A stretch of 64,000 nucleotides of DNA from Bittarella massiliensis (ex Durand et al. 2017) (GCF_001486165.1 NZ_LN908977.1:567621-631620); one strand, 5' to 3'. Counted from the stretch's first letter, positions 48,329 to 56,852 are shown. Notes: generated by a model not told the origin, from the letters alone. Numbers and translations: made by a program.

Positions 48329-49521
48329 AGCGGGCGCTGCAAAAGACCTCCATCCGCCGGGCGTTTGTCCTCTACACGGTGGGGGCGCTGCTGGTGGCGG
48401 GGGTCCTCTCCTTGGGCATCGGCTGGTCCACCGAGGCGGCCAAGGACGCCATCTACCGCAAGTACCAGCCCCCGTCCGGCCAGGTGGTGTCGGAGGGGGT
48501 GACCCTCCTTTTTGGGGCGGGCGGCAGGGTCTTGACCCCGGAGGACCGGCGGGCGGTCTCGGCGCTGACCGGGCTGCAAAACGCGGGGGTCGGGGCCGCC
48601 TTTGCCCTCTCGGTGATCGGGGCGGCGGCCCTCTTTTACCGGCGGCGGCTGGCCCGGCCCATCGCCCAGCTCAAGGACGCCTCGGCGCAGATCGCCGAGG
48701 GGAATTTGGACTTTGTGCTGACGCCGGTCAAGATGGACGAGCTGGGGGAGCTGGCCGTCTCCTTTGAGACCATGCGGGCGGCGCTGGAGCGGGCCGAGCG
48801 GGAGAACTGGCGGGCGCTGGAAGACCGCAAACAGCTCAACGGGGCCTTCTCCCACGACCTGAGGACCCCGCTGACCGTGCTGCGGGGCTATGCCGACATG
48901 CTCGCCGCCTATCTGCCCACCGACCGTCTCCCCCGCGAAAAGCTGTTGGAGGTGACCCAGTCCATGTCCCGGCAGATCGGCCGCCTGGAACAGTACACGG
49001 CGGGGATGAACGACCTGCAGCGGCTGGAGGACACCCCGGCCCGGCCCCAGCTGCTCGACCTGGAGGAGTGGGGCCGGGAACAGGGGGATACCGGCAGCCT
49101 GCTCTGCCGCCGGCGGGAGCGGTGCTGGCACTTCTCGCTGGCGGCCGGGGGCAGGGCCATGCTGGACGGGGCCCTGGCGGCGCGGGTCTTTGAAAACCTG
49201 CTGCAAAACGCCGTCTCCCACGCCTCGCGCCAGGTCTGGGCCGCGGTGGAGCGGGAGGGGGACTGGCTCCTCTTACAGGTGGAGGACGACGGCCCCGGCT
49301 TCTCGCCCGAGGCCCTGCAGCGGGCGGCCGACCCCTTTTACAGGGAGGAGAGAGAGGGCCACTTCGGCCTGGGGCTGAGCATCTGCCGCGCCCTCTGCCG
49401 AAACCACGGCGGCTCCCTCTCGTGGGGCAACCGCCCCGCCGGAGGCGCCCGGGTCACCGCCCGGTTCCAGCTAAAGCCCCTGGTGGAGGAAAAAGAAGAG
49501 ACAAAAATGGGGGACAATTGA
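48316..49521 (+). CDS. Sensor histidine kinase
   Basis: A 401-residue kinase: one N-terminal helix (about 15-37), a short (about 60-residue) outside loop, a second helix (about 92-112), a HAMP linker (RPIAQLKDASAQIAEGNL), the dimerisation helix with FSHDLRTPLTVLRGY (phospho-His at residue about 178) and an ATPase domain with N box ENLLQNAVSHA, G1 VEDDGPGFSP and G2 GLGLSICRAL. The small sensor loop resembles kinases that respond to cell-envelope-active compounds. It partners the overlapping response regulator. Confidence 0.95.
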   Translation: MGRLKRALQKTSIRRAFVLYTVGALLVAGVLSLGIGWSTEAAKDAIYRKYQPPSGQVVSEGVTLLFGAGGRVLTPEDRRAVSALTGLQNAGVGAAFALSVIGAAALFYRRRLARPIAQLKDASAQIAEGNLDFVLTPVKMDELGELAVSFETMRAALERAERENWRALEDRKQLNGAFSHDLRTPLTVLRGYADMLAAYLPTDRLPREKLLEVTQSMSRQIGRLEQYTAGMNDLQRLEDTPARPQLLDLEEWGREQGDTGSLLCRRRERCWHFSLAAGGRAMLDGALAARVFENLLQNAVSHASRQVWAAVEREGDWLLLQVEDDGPGFSPEALQRAADPFYREEREGHFGLGLSICRALCRNHGGSLSWGNRPAGGARVTARFQLKPLVEEKEETKMGDN

Positions 49522-49549
49522 GAAAAAGTTGAGGATCGGCTGGTACACT
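49516..49549 (+). promoter_or_regulatory. Shared 34-bp element in front of the ABC exporter operon
   Basis: Copy 2 of the element at 47590-47623: AATTGAGAAAAAGTTGAG followed by a TACACT -10 candidate. It begins on the kinase stop codon and lies about 30 bp before the ABC RBS, so the exporter has its own regulated promoter. Confidence 0.75.
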
Positions 49550-49581
49550 CTCCTTCGATGAGATATGAAGGAGGGTGTATT

Positions 49582-50475
49582 TTGTTGGAAGAGAACACAG
49601 TGGAAATACGGGACCTGTCGGTCACCTACGGAAAAAAGGAGGCCCTGTCCCACCTGGACCTGACGGTCCGCCCCGGGCTGTTCGGCCTTCTGGGCCGCAA
49701 CGGGGCGGGAAAGACCACCCTGATGCGCACCTTGGCGGGGCTGTTGACCCCTTCGGGGGGAAAGGCGATCGTCTGCGGGGTGCCCCTGCAGATGCGCGCC
49801 CAGATCCGGCAGATGACCGGGTACCTGCCCCAGGACTTTAACGTCTACCCCTCGATGCGGGTAGAGGAGGCGCTGGACTACCTGGGGGTCCTCTCGGGCC
49901 TTCCCCGGCGGGTGCGGCGGGAAAGGGTCCCCGCCCTGCTGCGGCGGGTCAACCTGGAGGAGCAGGCCGGGGCCCGGGTGCGCGCCCTCTCGGGGGGGAT
50001 GCGCCGCCGCCTGGGCATCGCCCAGGCGCTGCTGCACGACCCCCGGGTGCTGATCGTGGATGAGCCCACCGCCGGGCTGGACCCGGAGGAGCGCATCCGC
50101 TTTCGCAACCTGCTGGGGGAGGTGGCCAGCGACCGGGTGGTCCTCCTCTCCACCCACATCGTGGGGGACATCGAGGCCGTCTGCGAAAACCTCGCCGTGT
50201 TGGAGCGGGGGCGGCTGCTGTACAGCGGCTCGGTCGAGGGGTTGGCCGAGCGGGCCCAGGGGCAGGTCTACCAGGTCTCGGTGAGCCGCGCCCAGTTGGA
50301 AGCGCTCAAGGAGCGGTTTTCGGTGACCGCCGCCCTGCAGGAGGGCAGCGGCTTTGTCGCCCGGGTGCTTGGCGATCGGCCGCCCCTGCCCGCGGCCACC
50401 CCCTGCATGCCCGGGTTGGAGGACGGCTATCTCGCCCTCCTCGCCGAGGAGGAGAGAGGGGGTGAGGGGAGATGA
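49582..50475 (+). CDS. ABC transporter ATP-binding protein
   Basis: The 297-residue ATPase has the Walker A GRNGAGKTT (residues about 37-45), Q loop LPQDFNVYP, signature LSGGMRRRLG (about 142-151), Walker B VLIVDEPTAGLDP and H loop STHIVGD, in the exporter subfamily. TTG at 49582 follows AAGGAGG by 8 bp; the ATG at 49558 precedes the RBS. It overlaps the permease gene by 4 bp (ATGA). With the two permeases it forms an exporter, probably controlled by the two-component system. Confidence 0.94.
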   Translation: MLEENTVEIRDLSVTYGKKEALSHLDLTVRPGLFGLLGRNGAGKTTLMRTLAGLLTPSGGKAIVCGVPLQMRAQIRQMTGYLPQDFNVYPSMRVEEALDYLGVLSGLPRRVRRERVPALLRRVNLEEQAGARVRALSGGMRRRLGIAQALLHDPRVLIVDEPTAGLDPEERIRFRNLLGEVASDRVVLLSTHIVGDIEAVCENLAVLERGRLLYSGSVEGLAERAQGQVYQVSVSRAQLEALKERFSVTAALQEGSGFVARVLGDRPPLPAATPCMPGLEDGYLALLAEEERGGEGR

Positions 50476-51758
50476 GCGGGTGGTCCCTCTTTACAAAGGA
50501 GTGCAGGCGGGTGGTCACCGGACTCCCCTTCTGGCTGCTGGTGGCGGCGCTGCTGGCCTTTCTCTCCACCCAGTTCATGGCCGGGCTGAAGCCGCTGGAA
50601 GAGCCCCAGCCCGGCCTGGCGAGTTACGGCGCGTCCGACCGGGTGGACTGGGAGAAGGCCGTCCCCGCGGCCCTGCAGTCCCTGGCGGGGGAGTACGGGG
50701 AGAACCGGTACAAGACCTACCCCTTTGGCTTTGTCAAAACCGTCCGCCTCAAGGAGGAGGGGCGAGAGCGGATGGGGGAGCTCCTCTCCGAGCTGACCGG
50801 CAGGAGCGAGGAGGAGTTGGCCGCGGCCGCCCAGCCCGCCGGTTTCGCTGTCGGCGGGGGGGAACGGCAGCCGGACGGCTCCTTTGCCGTGCAGGTCCCG
50901 CAGGGGGAGGAGACGGCCCCCTCCCTTACCCTGGCCCCTGGCCTTGCCAGGGAGGACTTTGTGCGGCTGATGGGAGAGGCCGACGAGCTGTTGGGGGGCG
51001 GCTCCTCCTACGCGGCCGAAAAGCTGGCCGGCTTTGGCAGGGAGCCCCTGCGCTATGAAGAGGCGCTGGAACAGTACCGCCAGATGGTGGAGGAGGACCG
51101 GGTGACGGGGGCCTATGCCCGGCTGTTTTGCGACTACATGGGCATCCCCCTGGCGGTGCTCCCCGCCTTTGTGGCGGCGGCCCTCTGGCTGAAAGATCGG
51201 CGCGCCGGTGCGCGGGAGGCCGTCTGGTCGCGCCGGGTCTCCTCCCTCGCCCTGACGGCGGCCCGCTTTGGGGCCGTGATCGCCGCGGTGATGGGGGCGG
51301 TGCTGGTGCTGGCCGGGTGGATGACGGCGGTGGTGCTGGCCAAAAACGGCGACCTATCCGGCAGCCTCACCGCCTTTTTCAGCTACTCCCTGGGCTGGCT
51401 CCTGCCGGGGGTGCTGGTCTCCGCCGGGGTGGGGGCCTTCCTCACCGAGTGCACCGACACCCCGATCGCCATCTTCGTGCAGGGGGCGTGGTGGTACCTC
51501 TCCCTCTTTGCCGGGGCGGGCGATCTGGTGGGGGGCTACGGCTGGTCCCTGCTCATCCGCCACAACCGGTTGGGGGGGTACGCCGAGTACCGGGCGGGGC
51601 TGGTGCAGATCGCGGCCAACCGCCTGGTATACGCCCTGGCGGGGCTGTTGCTGATGCTGCTGACGGGCCTTGTTTTAGAGCAAAAGAGAAGGGGGAGATT
51701 TGGTGGAATGGGGAAAGCGCTACGCGTCCATCGCCGCTGTCAACGGGCGGCGGTATAG
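50472..51758 (+). CDS. ABC transporter permease (ABC-2-like)
   Basis: The 428-residue permease has one N-terminal helix (about 17-38), a long outside domain (about 40-215) rich in Glu and Gly, then about five helices (216-400). This is an ABC-2-like layout with a large extracytoplasmic loop. Its tail (QKRRGRFGGMGKALRVHRRCQRAAV after residue 403) is basic and overlaps the next gene by 59 bp. It follows the ATPase in the same operon. Substrate unknown; peptide or antibiotic export is typical of this arrangement. Confidence 0.85.
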   Translation: MSGWSLFTKECRRVVTGLPFWLLVAALLAFLSTQFMAGLKPLEEPQPGLASYGASDRVDWEKAVPAALQSLAGEYGENRYKTYPFGFVKTVRLKEEGRERMGELLSELTGRSEEELAAAAQPAGFAVGGGERQPDGSFAVQVPQGEETAPSLTLAPGLAREDFVRLMGEADELLGGGSSYAAEKLAGFGREPLRYEEALEQYRQMVEEDRVTGAYARLFCDYMGIPLAVLPAFVAAALWLKDRRAGAREAVWSRRVSSLALTAARFGAVIAAVMGAVLVLAGWMTAVVLAKNGDLSGSLTAFFSYSLGWLLPGVLVSAGVGAFLTECTDTPIAIFVQGAWWYLSLFAGAGDLVGGYGWSLLIRHNRLGGYAEYRAGLVQIAANRLVYALAGLLLMLLTGLVLEQKRRGRFGGMGKALRVHRRCQRAAV

Positions 51759-52338
51759 CCTGCCGTCCCTGCTGCTGGCCCTGGTGTTGCTGGCCCTGCT
51801 GCCGGTGCTCTTTGGAATGGCGGAACTGGATGCGGCCGCGGCCGCCCAGCCGCTGGAGATGGGGGCCGTTTTGATCGGGGTGGTGCTGCTGGTGCCGGTC
51901 TGCGCGCCGGAACTGGACAGCGGCGTGCGGGAGACGGCCGATGCCCGCCGCACCCCGGCCGTCGGGGTCTGCCTGGTGCGCACTCTGCTGGGCGCGGCCG
52001 CCGCCGCGGTGCTGCTGGCGGCGCTGGTGGGCTGGATGGGGCAAAACGGCTGTCAGGTGAGCGCCCTGCACTGGTTTGACGCCTTTGCCGGGGCCCTCTT
52101 TCTGGGGGGGCTGGGGATGCTGGCCCTCGCCCTGGCAAAAAACCAGGTGGTGGGGTACATGGTCCCGCTGCTCTACTACTCGGTCAGCCTGGTGTCCAAA
52201 AAGGGGCTGCTGGGGCTGCCCTCGCTGCTGGCCATGAGCAGGGGCGAGCCCAGCGGCGCCCCCGTTTTGGCGGCCGCCGGCGTGGGGGCGGTTGCCCTTG
52301 CCCTGCTGGCGCGCAGCCGCTGGAAGGCGGGGAGATAG
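51700..52338 (+). CDS. Second ABC transporter permease-like membrane protein
   Basis: The 212-residue protein has about six helices and no soluble domain: after a short basic start come LPSLLLALVLLALLPVLFG and several further Leu/Val/Gly-rich spans, ending in basic SRWKAGR. The start TTG at 51700 (or GTG at 51703) follows GGGGGAG. It overlaps the previous permease by 59 bp, more than usual, and probably pairs with it in the exporter. Confidence 0.78.
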   Translation: MVEWGKRYASIAAVNGRRYSLPSLLLALVLLALLPVLFGMAELDAAAAAQPLEMGAVLIGVVLLVPVCAPELDSGVRETADARRTPAVGVCLVRTLLGAAAAAVLLAALVGWMGQNGCQVSALHWFDAFAGALFLGGLGMLALALAKNQVVGYMVPLLYYSVSLVSKKGLLGLPSLLAMSRGEPSGAPVLAAAGVGAVALALLARSRWKAGR

Positions 52339-52339
52339 C

Positions 52340-52388
52340 AAAAAGGGGGAGCGCCCCGGGCAGATCTTGGTGCCCGGGGCGCTCCTTT
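52340..52388. terminator. Bidirectional terminator between the ABC and feo operons
   Basis: A perfect 15-bp stem (52348-52362 with 52371-52385), A run on the left and TTT on the right. Confidence 0.88.
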
Positions 52389-52398
52389 GGCGTGTCGG

Positions 52399-54522
52399 TC
52401 AGGCCAGCCCCAGCAGCCGGGCGGCGGTGGCCACGGTGAAGCAGACGAGCATCCCCACCAGGGTGGGGACGGCGAAGGAGATGGCCGTCCACTTGAGGCT
52501 TTTGGTCTCCTTGCCGATGGTGAGACAGGTGGTGGAGCAGGGCCAGTGCATCAGACAAAAGAGCATGGTGCAGACGGCGGTGAGCCAGGTCCACCCGTTT
52601 TGCACCAGCAGGTCTTTGAGGGCGAAGAGGTTTGACATGTCGGTGAGGCTGCCGGTGGCCATGTAGGCCATGATGATGATGGGCACCACGATCTCGTTGG
52701 CCGGGAAGCCCAGGATGAAGGCCATGAGGATGACCCCGTCCATCCCCAACAGGTGGGCGAAGGGGTCCAGGAAGTGGGCGCAGTGGAGGAGGACGCTGGC
52801 GTCCCCCACCTGGATGTTGGCCATCAGCCAGATGAGGAGGCCCGCCGGAGCGGCCACCGCCACGGCCCGGCCCAGCACGAAGAGGGTGCGGTCGAGGACC
52901 GAGCGCACCAGCACCTTGCCGATCTGGGGGCGGCGGTAGGGGGGCAGTTCCAGGGTGAAGGAGGAGGGCACCCCCTTGAGGATGGTGTGGGAGAGGAGCC
53001 GGGAGATCCAGAAGGTCATGACCACCCCCAGGACGATGACCCCCAGCAGGACCACCGCCGACAGCCCGGTGGAGAGGGCGCCTCCGGCGGCCCCCACGAA
53101 GAACATGGTGATGATGGAGATCAGGGTGGGGAAGCGGCCGTTGCAGGGAACGAAGTTGTTGGTGATGATGGCGATGAGCCGCTCCCGCGGGGAGTCGATG
53201 ATGCGGCAGCCCACGATCCCGGCGGCGTTGCAGCCAAAGCCCATGCACATGGTCAGGGCCTGTTTGCCGCAGGCGCAGGCCTTTTTGAACTGGTGGTCCA
53301 GGTTGAAGGCCACCCGGGGGAGGTAGCCGAAGTCCTCCAGCAGGGTGAAGAGGGGGAAGAAGATGGCCATGGGCGGCAGCATCACCGAGACCACCCAGGC
53401 CAGCACCCGGTAGACCCCCAGCACCAGCGCGCCGTGCAGCCAGTCGGGGGCGTGCAGGTAGACAAAGAGGTCGGTCAGCCGGTCCTGCACCCAGAACAGG
53501 GCGTCCGAGAGCCACTGGGAGGGGTAGTTGGCCCCGGTGATGGTGAGCCAGAATACCGCCGCCAACAGGGCCAGCATGATGGGGATACCGGTCCACTTGT
53601 TGGTGAGGACCGCGTCGATTTTGCGGTCCCGATCCCGGCTCTCGGCCCGGCGCAGGGTGACGCTGTCGGCGCAGGCGCCCTCGGCGGCGAGGACGATGGC
53701 GCTCTTATACGCTGCTAGAGGTGGAGAAGGGCCAGCCCCCTCCAGCGCCGCGGCGACGGCGGGGTCGGCCAGGGGGTCAAAGCCCAGGTGGGTGCGCAGG
53801 GAGGCGGTGAGGCTATCGTCTTGGTCCAGCAGTTTGAGGGCCACCCAGCGGGAGGAGAGTTTGCCCGCCAGCCTCCCCTCCAGCAGGGGCTGCAGGGAGG
53901 CGATGGCCGCCTCGATGGGGGCGGTGTAGCGGATGGGGTCGGGCGGGGTGGGACGCCCCTCGTGGGTGACCGACGAGAGGGCCTCCATCAGCTCCCGCAG
54001 CCCCTTGCCGCTGCGGGCGGCGGCCCCCACCACCGGGACCCCCAGGTTGCGCGAGAGCTGCTCCAGGTCGATGTCGATCTGCTTTTTCTTGGCCTCGTCC
54101 ATCAAGTTGACGCAGACCACCACGTTGGGGGTGATCTCGATGGTCTGTAAAACCAGGTTGAGGTTTCGCTCCAGGCAGGTGGCGTCGCAGACCACGGCCA
54201 CCCCGTCGGCCCCGCCAAAGCAGATGAAGTCGCGGGCCACCTCCTCCTCGGCCGAGTGGGCCAGCAGGGAGTAGGTGCCGGGCAGGTCGACCAGGATGTA
54301 GTCGACCCCCTTATATGTATGGGTGCCCTGGGCGGTGGCCACCGTCTTGCCCGGCCAGTTGCCGGTGTGCTGGTTGAGGCCGGTCAGTTCGTTGAAGACG
54401 GTGCTCTTGCCCACGTTGGGGTTGCCTGCCAGGGCGATCACCCGGTCGCCGGGGACGCGGCGGGCGATCTGCAGCCCCTGGTCCACGGCCCCCATGCCGG
54501 TGGAGTGCGCGGTTAATCCCAT
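52399..54522 (-). CDS. feoB: Ferrous iron transporter FeoB
   Basis: The 707-residue protein has an N-terminal GTPase domain with GNPNVGKSTVFN (residues about 32-43), the G3 DLPGTYSL and the G4 NLMDEAKK, then a helical linker. The membrane part has the GCNAAGIVGCRI and PCNGRFPTLISII segments that line the Fe2+ path. FeoA is encoded 110 bp upstream on the same strand. It is the main uptake route for ferrous iron in anaerobes. ATG at 54520-54522 follows GAGGAG. It should be repressed by the divergent DtxR-type regulator. Confidence 0.97.
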   Translation of the reverse strand: MGLTAHSTGMGAVDQGLQIARRVPGDRVIALAGNPNVGKSTVFNELTGLNQHTGNWPGKTVATAQGTHTYKGVDYILVDLPGTYSLLAHSAEEEVARDFICFGGADGVAVVCDATCLERNLNLVLQTIEITPNVVVCVNLMDEAKKKQIDIDLEQLSRNLGVPVVGAAARSGKGLRELMEALSSVTHEGRPTPPDPIRYTAPIEAAIASLQPLLEGRLAGKLSSRWVALKLLDQDDSLTASLRTHLGFDPLADPAVAAALEGAGPSPPLAAYKSAIVLAAEGACADSVTLRRAESRDRDRKIDAVLTNKWTGIPIMLALLAAVFWLTITGANYPSQWLSDALFWVQDRLTDLFVYLHAPDWLHGALVLGVYRVLAWVVSVMLPPMAIFFPLFTLLEDFGYLPRVAFNLDHQFKKACACGKQALTMCMGFGCNAAGIVGCRIIDSPRERLIAIITNNFVPCNGRFPTLISIITMFFVGAAGGALSTGLSAVVLLGVIVLGVVMTFWISRLLSHTILKGVPSSFTLELPPYRRPQIGKVLVRSVLDRTLFVLGRAVAVAAPAGLLIWLMANIQVGDASVLLHCAHFLDPFAHLLGMDGVILMAFILGFPANEIVVPIIIMAYMATGSLTDMSNLFALKDLLVQNGWTWLTAVCTMLFCLMHWPCSTTCLTIGKETKSLKWTAISFAVPTLVGMLVCFTVATAARLLGLA

Positions 54523-54632
54523 GAAATATCAGCTCCTCTTTTGCGGTTTGCAGGAAAAGGCGGCGGGCAAAAAGGGCTTCTGGCCGCCGCATCTATGTAC
54601 CCCGGCGCCCCGATCGGGGCCGGGGAGGGGGG

Positions 54633-54911
54633 CTAGCTCTTGAGCCCCTCTGTGCCGCGGTGAAGGCCGACGGTCTCCACCAAAATCTGGTCGCTGTCCT
54701 CCTCCCGCAGGGCGATGACCGCGCCCCGGATGAGGTAGGCCACCGGGTCGCCCCAGAAGCTCTTTTGCAGGCACTTGATGCGGGTGCCCTCGATGATGCC
54801 GATGTCCTGTAAGCGGCGGCGCATGGTGCCCTCTTGCAGGATGTCTTTGACGCGGGCGGTCTGCCCCTCTTTCAGGGCGCCCAGACGGGCTATGTCTTGA
54901 ATGGAGTTCAT
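54633..54911 (-). CDS. feoA: FeoA, ferrous iron transport accessory protein
   Basis: A 92-residue SH3-like domain: ALKEGQTARVKDIL, RRRLQDIGIIEGTRIKCLQ and VAYLIRGAVIALREEDSDQILVE are characteristic. FeoA modulates FeoB. It is the first gene of feoAB and the ATG is preceded by AAGGAGAG. The feoA-feoB gap holds a GC inverted repeat (about 54602-54627) that might tune expression. Confidence 0.93.
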   Translation of the reverse strand: MNSIQDIARLGALKEGQTARVKDILQEGTMRRRLQDIGIIEGTRIKCLQKSFWGDPVAYLIRGAVIALREEDSDQILVETVGLHRGTEGLKS

Positions 54912-55054
54912 GGTGCTCTCTCCTTTGACAAGGCGGGCGGCATAATTGTGGCCGCCGGCCGAATAGGTATAAGTTGGTTTGAGGAAACTCTCTTTCCTGC
55001 CCCTATCTTATTGGCTGGCGGGAAAAAAGGTGACAGGGACCGGGAGGTGCGCCG
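54912..55054. promoter_or_regulatory. Divergent control region between feoAB and the DtxR-type gene
   Basis: Within this 143-bp gap a GTTT-GAGG-AAAC inverted repeat (about 54975-54986) lies amid A/T-rich sequence, and an AGTT/AACT repeat surrounds it. It is a candidate metal-regulator site. TATCTT (about 55005) may be the -10 of the regulator. I cannot match a standard DtxR box. Confidence 0.35.
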
Positions 55055-55495
55055 ATGGACAGCGACATCGATTTTTACACCCTCAGCGGCTATGCGCTCA
55101 AAAATCCCCCTGCGCTCTCCGCTTCTATGGAGGATTACCTGGAAATGATTGCCCGCCTCTGCGCGGCGGAGGGGTTTGCGCGGGTGGGGGCCCTGGCCGA
55201 ACGGCTGAATGTCAAGCCCTCCTCTGCCTCCAAGATGGTGGGGCGGCTGCGGGGGGCGGGGCTGGTGGCCTTTGAGCGATACGGGGTGGTCACCCTCACC
55301 CCCAAGGGGGAGGAGGAGGGGCACTATCTCCTGCAGCGCCACCAGCTGCTGGCCCGCTTTTTCTGCCTTCTCAACCGCTCGCCGCACCAGTTGGAACAGG
55401 TGGAGCGGGTGGAGCACTTTCTCTCCCGGGAGACGGTGGCCAACCTAAAACCCCTTGTCGAGCGGATGGAGGGGGAGTGGGGCTACACCGAATAA
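55055..55495 (+). CDS. DtxR/MntR family metal-dependent regulator
   Basis: A 146-residue protein with a DtxR-type winged helix: SMEDYLEMIARLC, VGALAERLNVKPSSASKMVGRLRGAGLVAFERYGVVTLTPKG and a helical metal/dimer domain with HQLLARFF and EQVERVEHFLSRETV. There is no C-terminal SH3 domain, as in MntR. It is divergent from feoAB, so iron control of Feo uptake is likely. The N-terminus is about 20 residues longer than typical. ATG at 55055 follows GGGAGG. Confidence 0.92.
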   Translation: MDSDIDFYTLSGYALKNPPALSASMEDYLEMIARLCAAEGFARVGALAERLNVKPSSASKMVGRLRGAGLVAFERYGVVTLTPKGEEEGHYLLQRHQLLARFFCLLNRSPHQLEQVERVEHFLSRETVANLKPLVERMEGEWGYTE

Positions 55496-55512
55496 CGCCC
55501 CCTCTGCGCGCC

Positions 55513-55549
55513 AAAAAGGGCCCGGCGGTCAAAACCGCCGGGCCCTTTT
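55513..55549. terminator. Bidirectional terminator
   Basis: A perfect 12-bp stem (55518-55529 with 55534-55545) with CAAA loop, five A on the left and four T on the right, between two convergent genes. Confidence 0.9.
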
Positions 55550-55565
55550 GAAAGGAAAGTCCCGT

Positions 55566-56123
55566 CTATTCGGTGTAGTCCTCCCCGGTGAGGAGAAAGA
55601 GGTTGTACTGGTAGAGCCGCCCCGGGTCCTGCAGGAAGTGGTCCCGGATCCCCTCGGCCTGCTCCCGGGTGGGGGCGAAGAGGGAGACGGAAAAGAGGTC
55701 GGTGCCGATGTCCAGCACGCTGCAGCGGACGACGTAGCCGTCGCTGACCTTGACGATCTGCACGTCGGTCTCGCTCTTGTTCTTGGCCAGGTCCACCATC
55801 CGGTCGAGGGCGGCGGCGGCCTTTTCCCGCACGGCGGGGGGGATCTCGTCCCCCAGCAGGGCGGCGGCGCGGCGGCCCTCCCCGTCCAGCTTGACGCAGT
55901 CGTCTTCGAGGACGACCTGGCCGTTTTCCAGCAGGGCGGAGATGGCGGCGGTGATTTCAAAGTAGTTGGCCAACCCTTCGAGGGTCAGGCTGTCAATGAG
56001 GAGATTTTGGGGCACCCCCTCCGGCTGGCGGGAGGCCAGCCAGCAGACCAGCACCCGAATCTCATTGGTGGTGGTGAGCCCGCCGGGGATGATGCCGTGG
56101 ATGAATGCGTTGTTCTTGTTCAT
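55566..56123 (-). CDS. DUF4364 family protein
   Basis: A 185-residue protein with GGLTTTNEIRVLVCWLASRQPEGV (split GGLTTTNEIRVLVCW, LASRQPEGV; residues about 14-37) and LEGLANYFEITAAISALLENG (about 48-68), the DUF4364 pattern in Clostridia. The start resembles a winged-helix DNA-binding protein, so a regulatory role is possible. ATG at 56121-56123 follows GGAGG. The leader from the promoter at 56788-56793 would run through the whole 108-bp repeat array, about 650 nt. Confidence 0.85.
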   Translation of the reverse strand: MNKNNAFIHGIIPGGLTTTNEIRVLVCWLASRQPEGVPQNLLIDSLTLEGLANYFEITAAISALLENGQVVLEDDCVKLDGEGRRAAALLGDEIPPAVREKAAAALDRMVDLAKNKSETDVQIVKVSDGYVVRCSVLDIGTDLFSVSLFAPTREQAEGIRDHFLQDPGRLYQYNLFLLTGEDYTE

Positions 56124-56300
56124 GGGGGGACCTCCGGAATGCCGTTTTGGAAAGAAGGGCTTGATGGCGTTTGAATGCGGCCGGACGGCCGCGGGACGAG
56201 AGGGATGAGGACTGCGCGTCCGACCGGGTGGGGAGATGGCCGCTCGGCGGCGCCGCAGGAAAGAGGGTGCGGGAAAGGGGGGGCACGGGGCGGGGAGTAG

Positions 56301-56795
56301 GGCATCTGCACATCGGCCCGGCCGCCTCGCCCTCGCCGTCGTTTTGCGGCCATGACGCCGCAAGCGCCGAGCGCACGGTGGGGTTTGGCCGTGAAACGGG
56401 GAGGAAAGGGCATCTGCGCATCTGCCCGGCCATCCCCAGCAGGACGTCGCTTCGTGGCTGTTCTGCCGCAAGCGCCGAGCGCGCGGTGGGGTTTGGCCGT
56501 GCAACAGGGGGGAAGGGCGTCTGCGCATCTTGCCCGGCCATCCCCAGCAGGACGTCGCTTCGTGGCTGTTCTGCCGCAAGCGCCGAGCGCGCGGCGGGGT
56601 TTGGCCGTGAAACAGGGAGGAAAGGGCGTCTGCGCATCTTGCCCGGCCATCCCCAGCAGGACGTCGCTTCATAGCTGTTCTGCCGCAAGGGGAGCGCACG
56701 CGGTGGGGTTTGGCCGTGAAATAAGGGGCAAAAAGCCGTTTGCGCATCTTGTCCGGCCATCCCCAGCAAAACGGTCACTTTGTGGTTATTATACC
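56301..56795. repeat. 108-bp tandem array, five units, with promoter at the far edge
   Basis: Units start at about 56301, 56409, 56516, 56625 and 56735 (107-110 bp apart). They share GGCGTCTGCGCATCTTGCCC, GGCCATCCCCAGCAGGACG, TCGCTTCGTGGCTGTTCTGC and GGTGGGGTTTGGCCGTGAAA. The rightmost unit is cut short by TTTTGTGGTATAAT on the minus strand (TATAAT 56788-56793). In the inner units the same place reads TTGCGGCAGAAC. Units 2 to 4 are over 90% alike, so the array is young. Confidence 0.88.
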
Positions 56796-56801
56796 ACAAA
56801 A
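56788..56801 (-). promoter_or_regulatory. Promoter that reads through the 108-bp array
   Basis: TTTTGTGG-TATAAT on the minus strand, inside a TTTGTGG/CCACAAA inverted repeat. It points toward the array and the DUF4364 gene. Confidence 0.6.
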
Positions 56802-56823
56802 CCCGAAAATAGAAAGCGGGCGA

Positions 56824-56852
56824 TTGTTTTCTCTGCGCCGATGCCCTACAAT
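56824..56852 (+). promoter_or_regulatory. Promoter of the oxidoreductase gene
   Basis: TTGTTT (56824-56829), a 17-bp spacer and TACAAT (56847-56852), 25 bp before the GTG start. Confidence 0.65.

Noticed and set aside
54600-54630. Terminator between feoA and feoB
   Set aside because: The inverted repeat has a bulge and no T run on the minus strand, and feoB would lose its only promoter.
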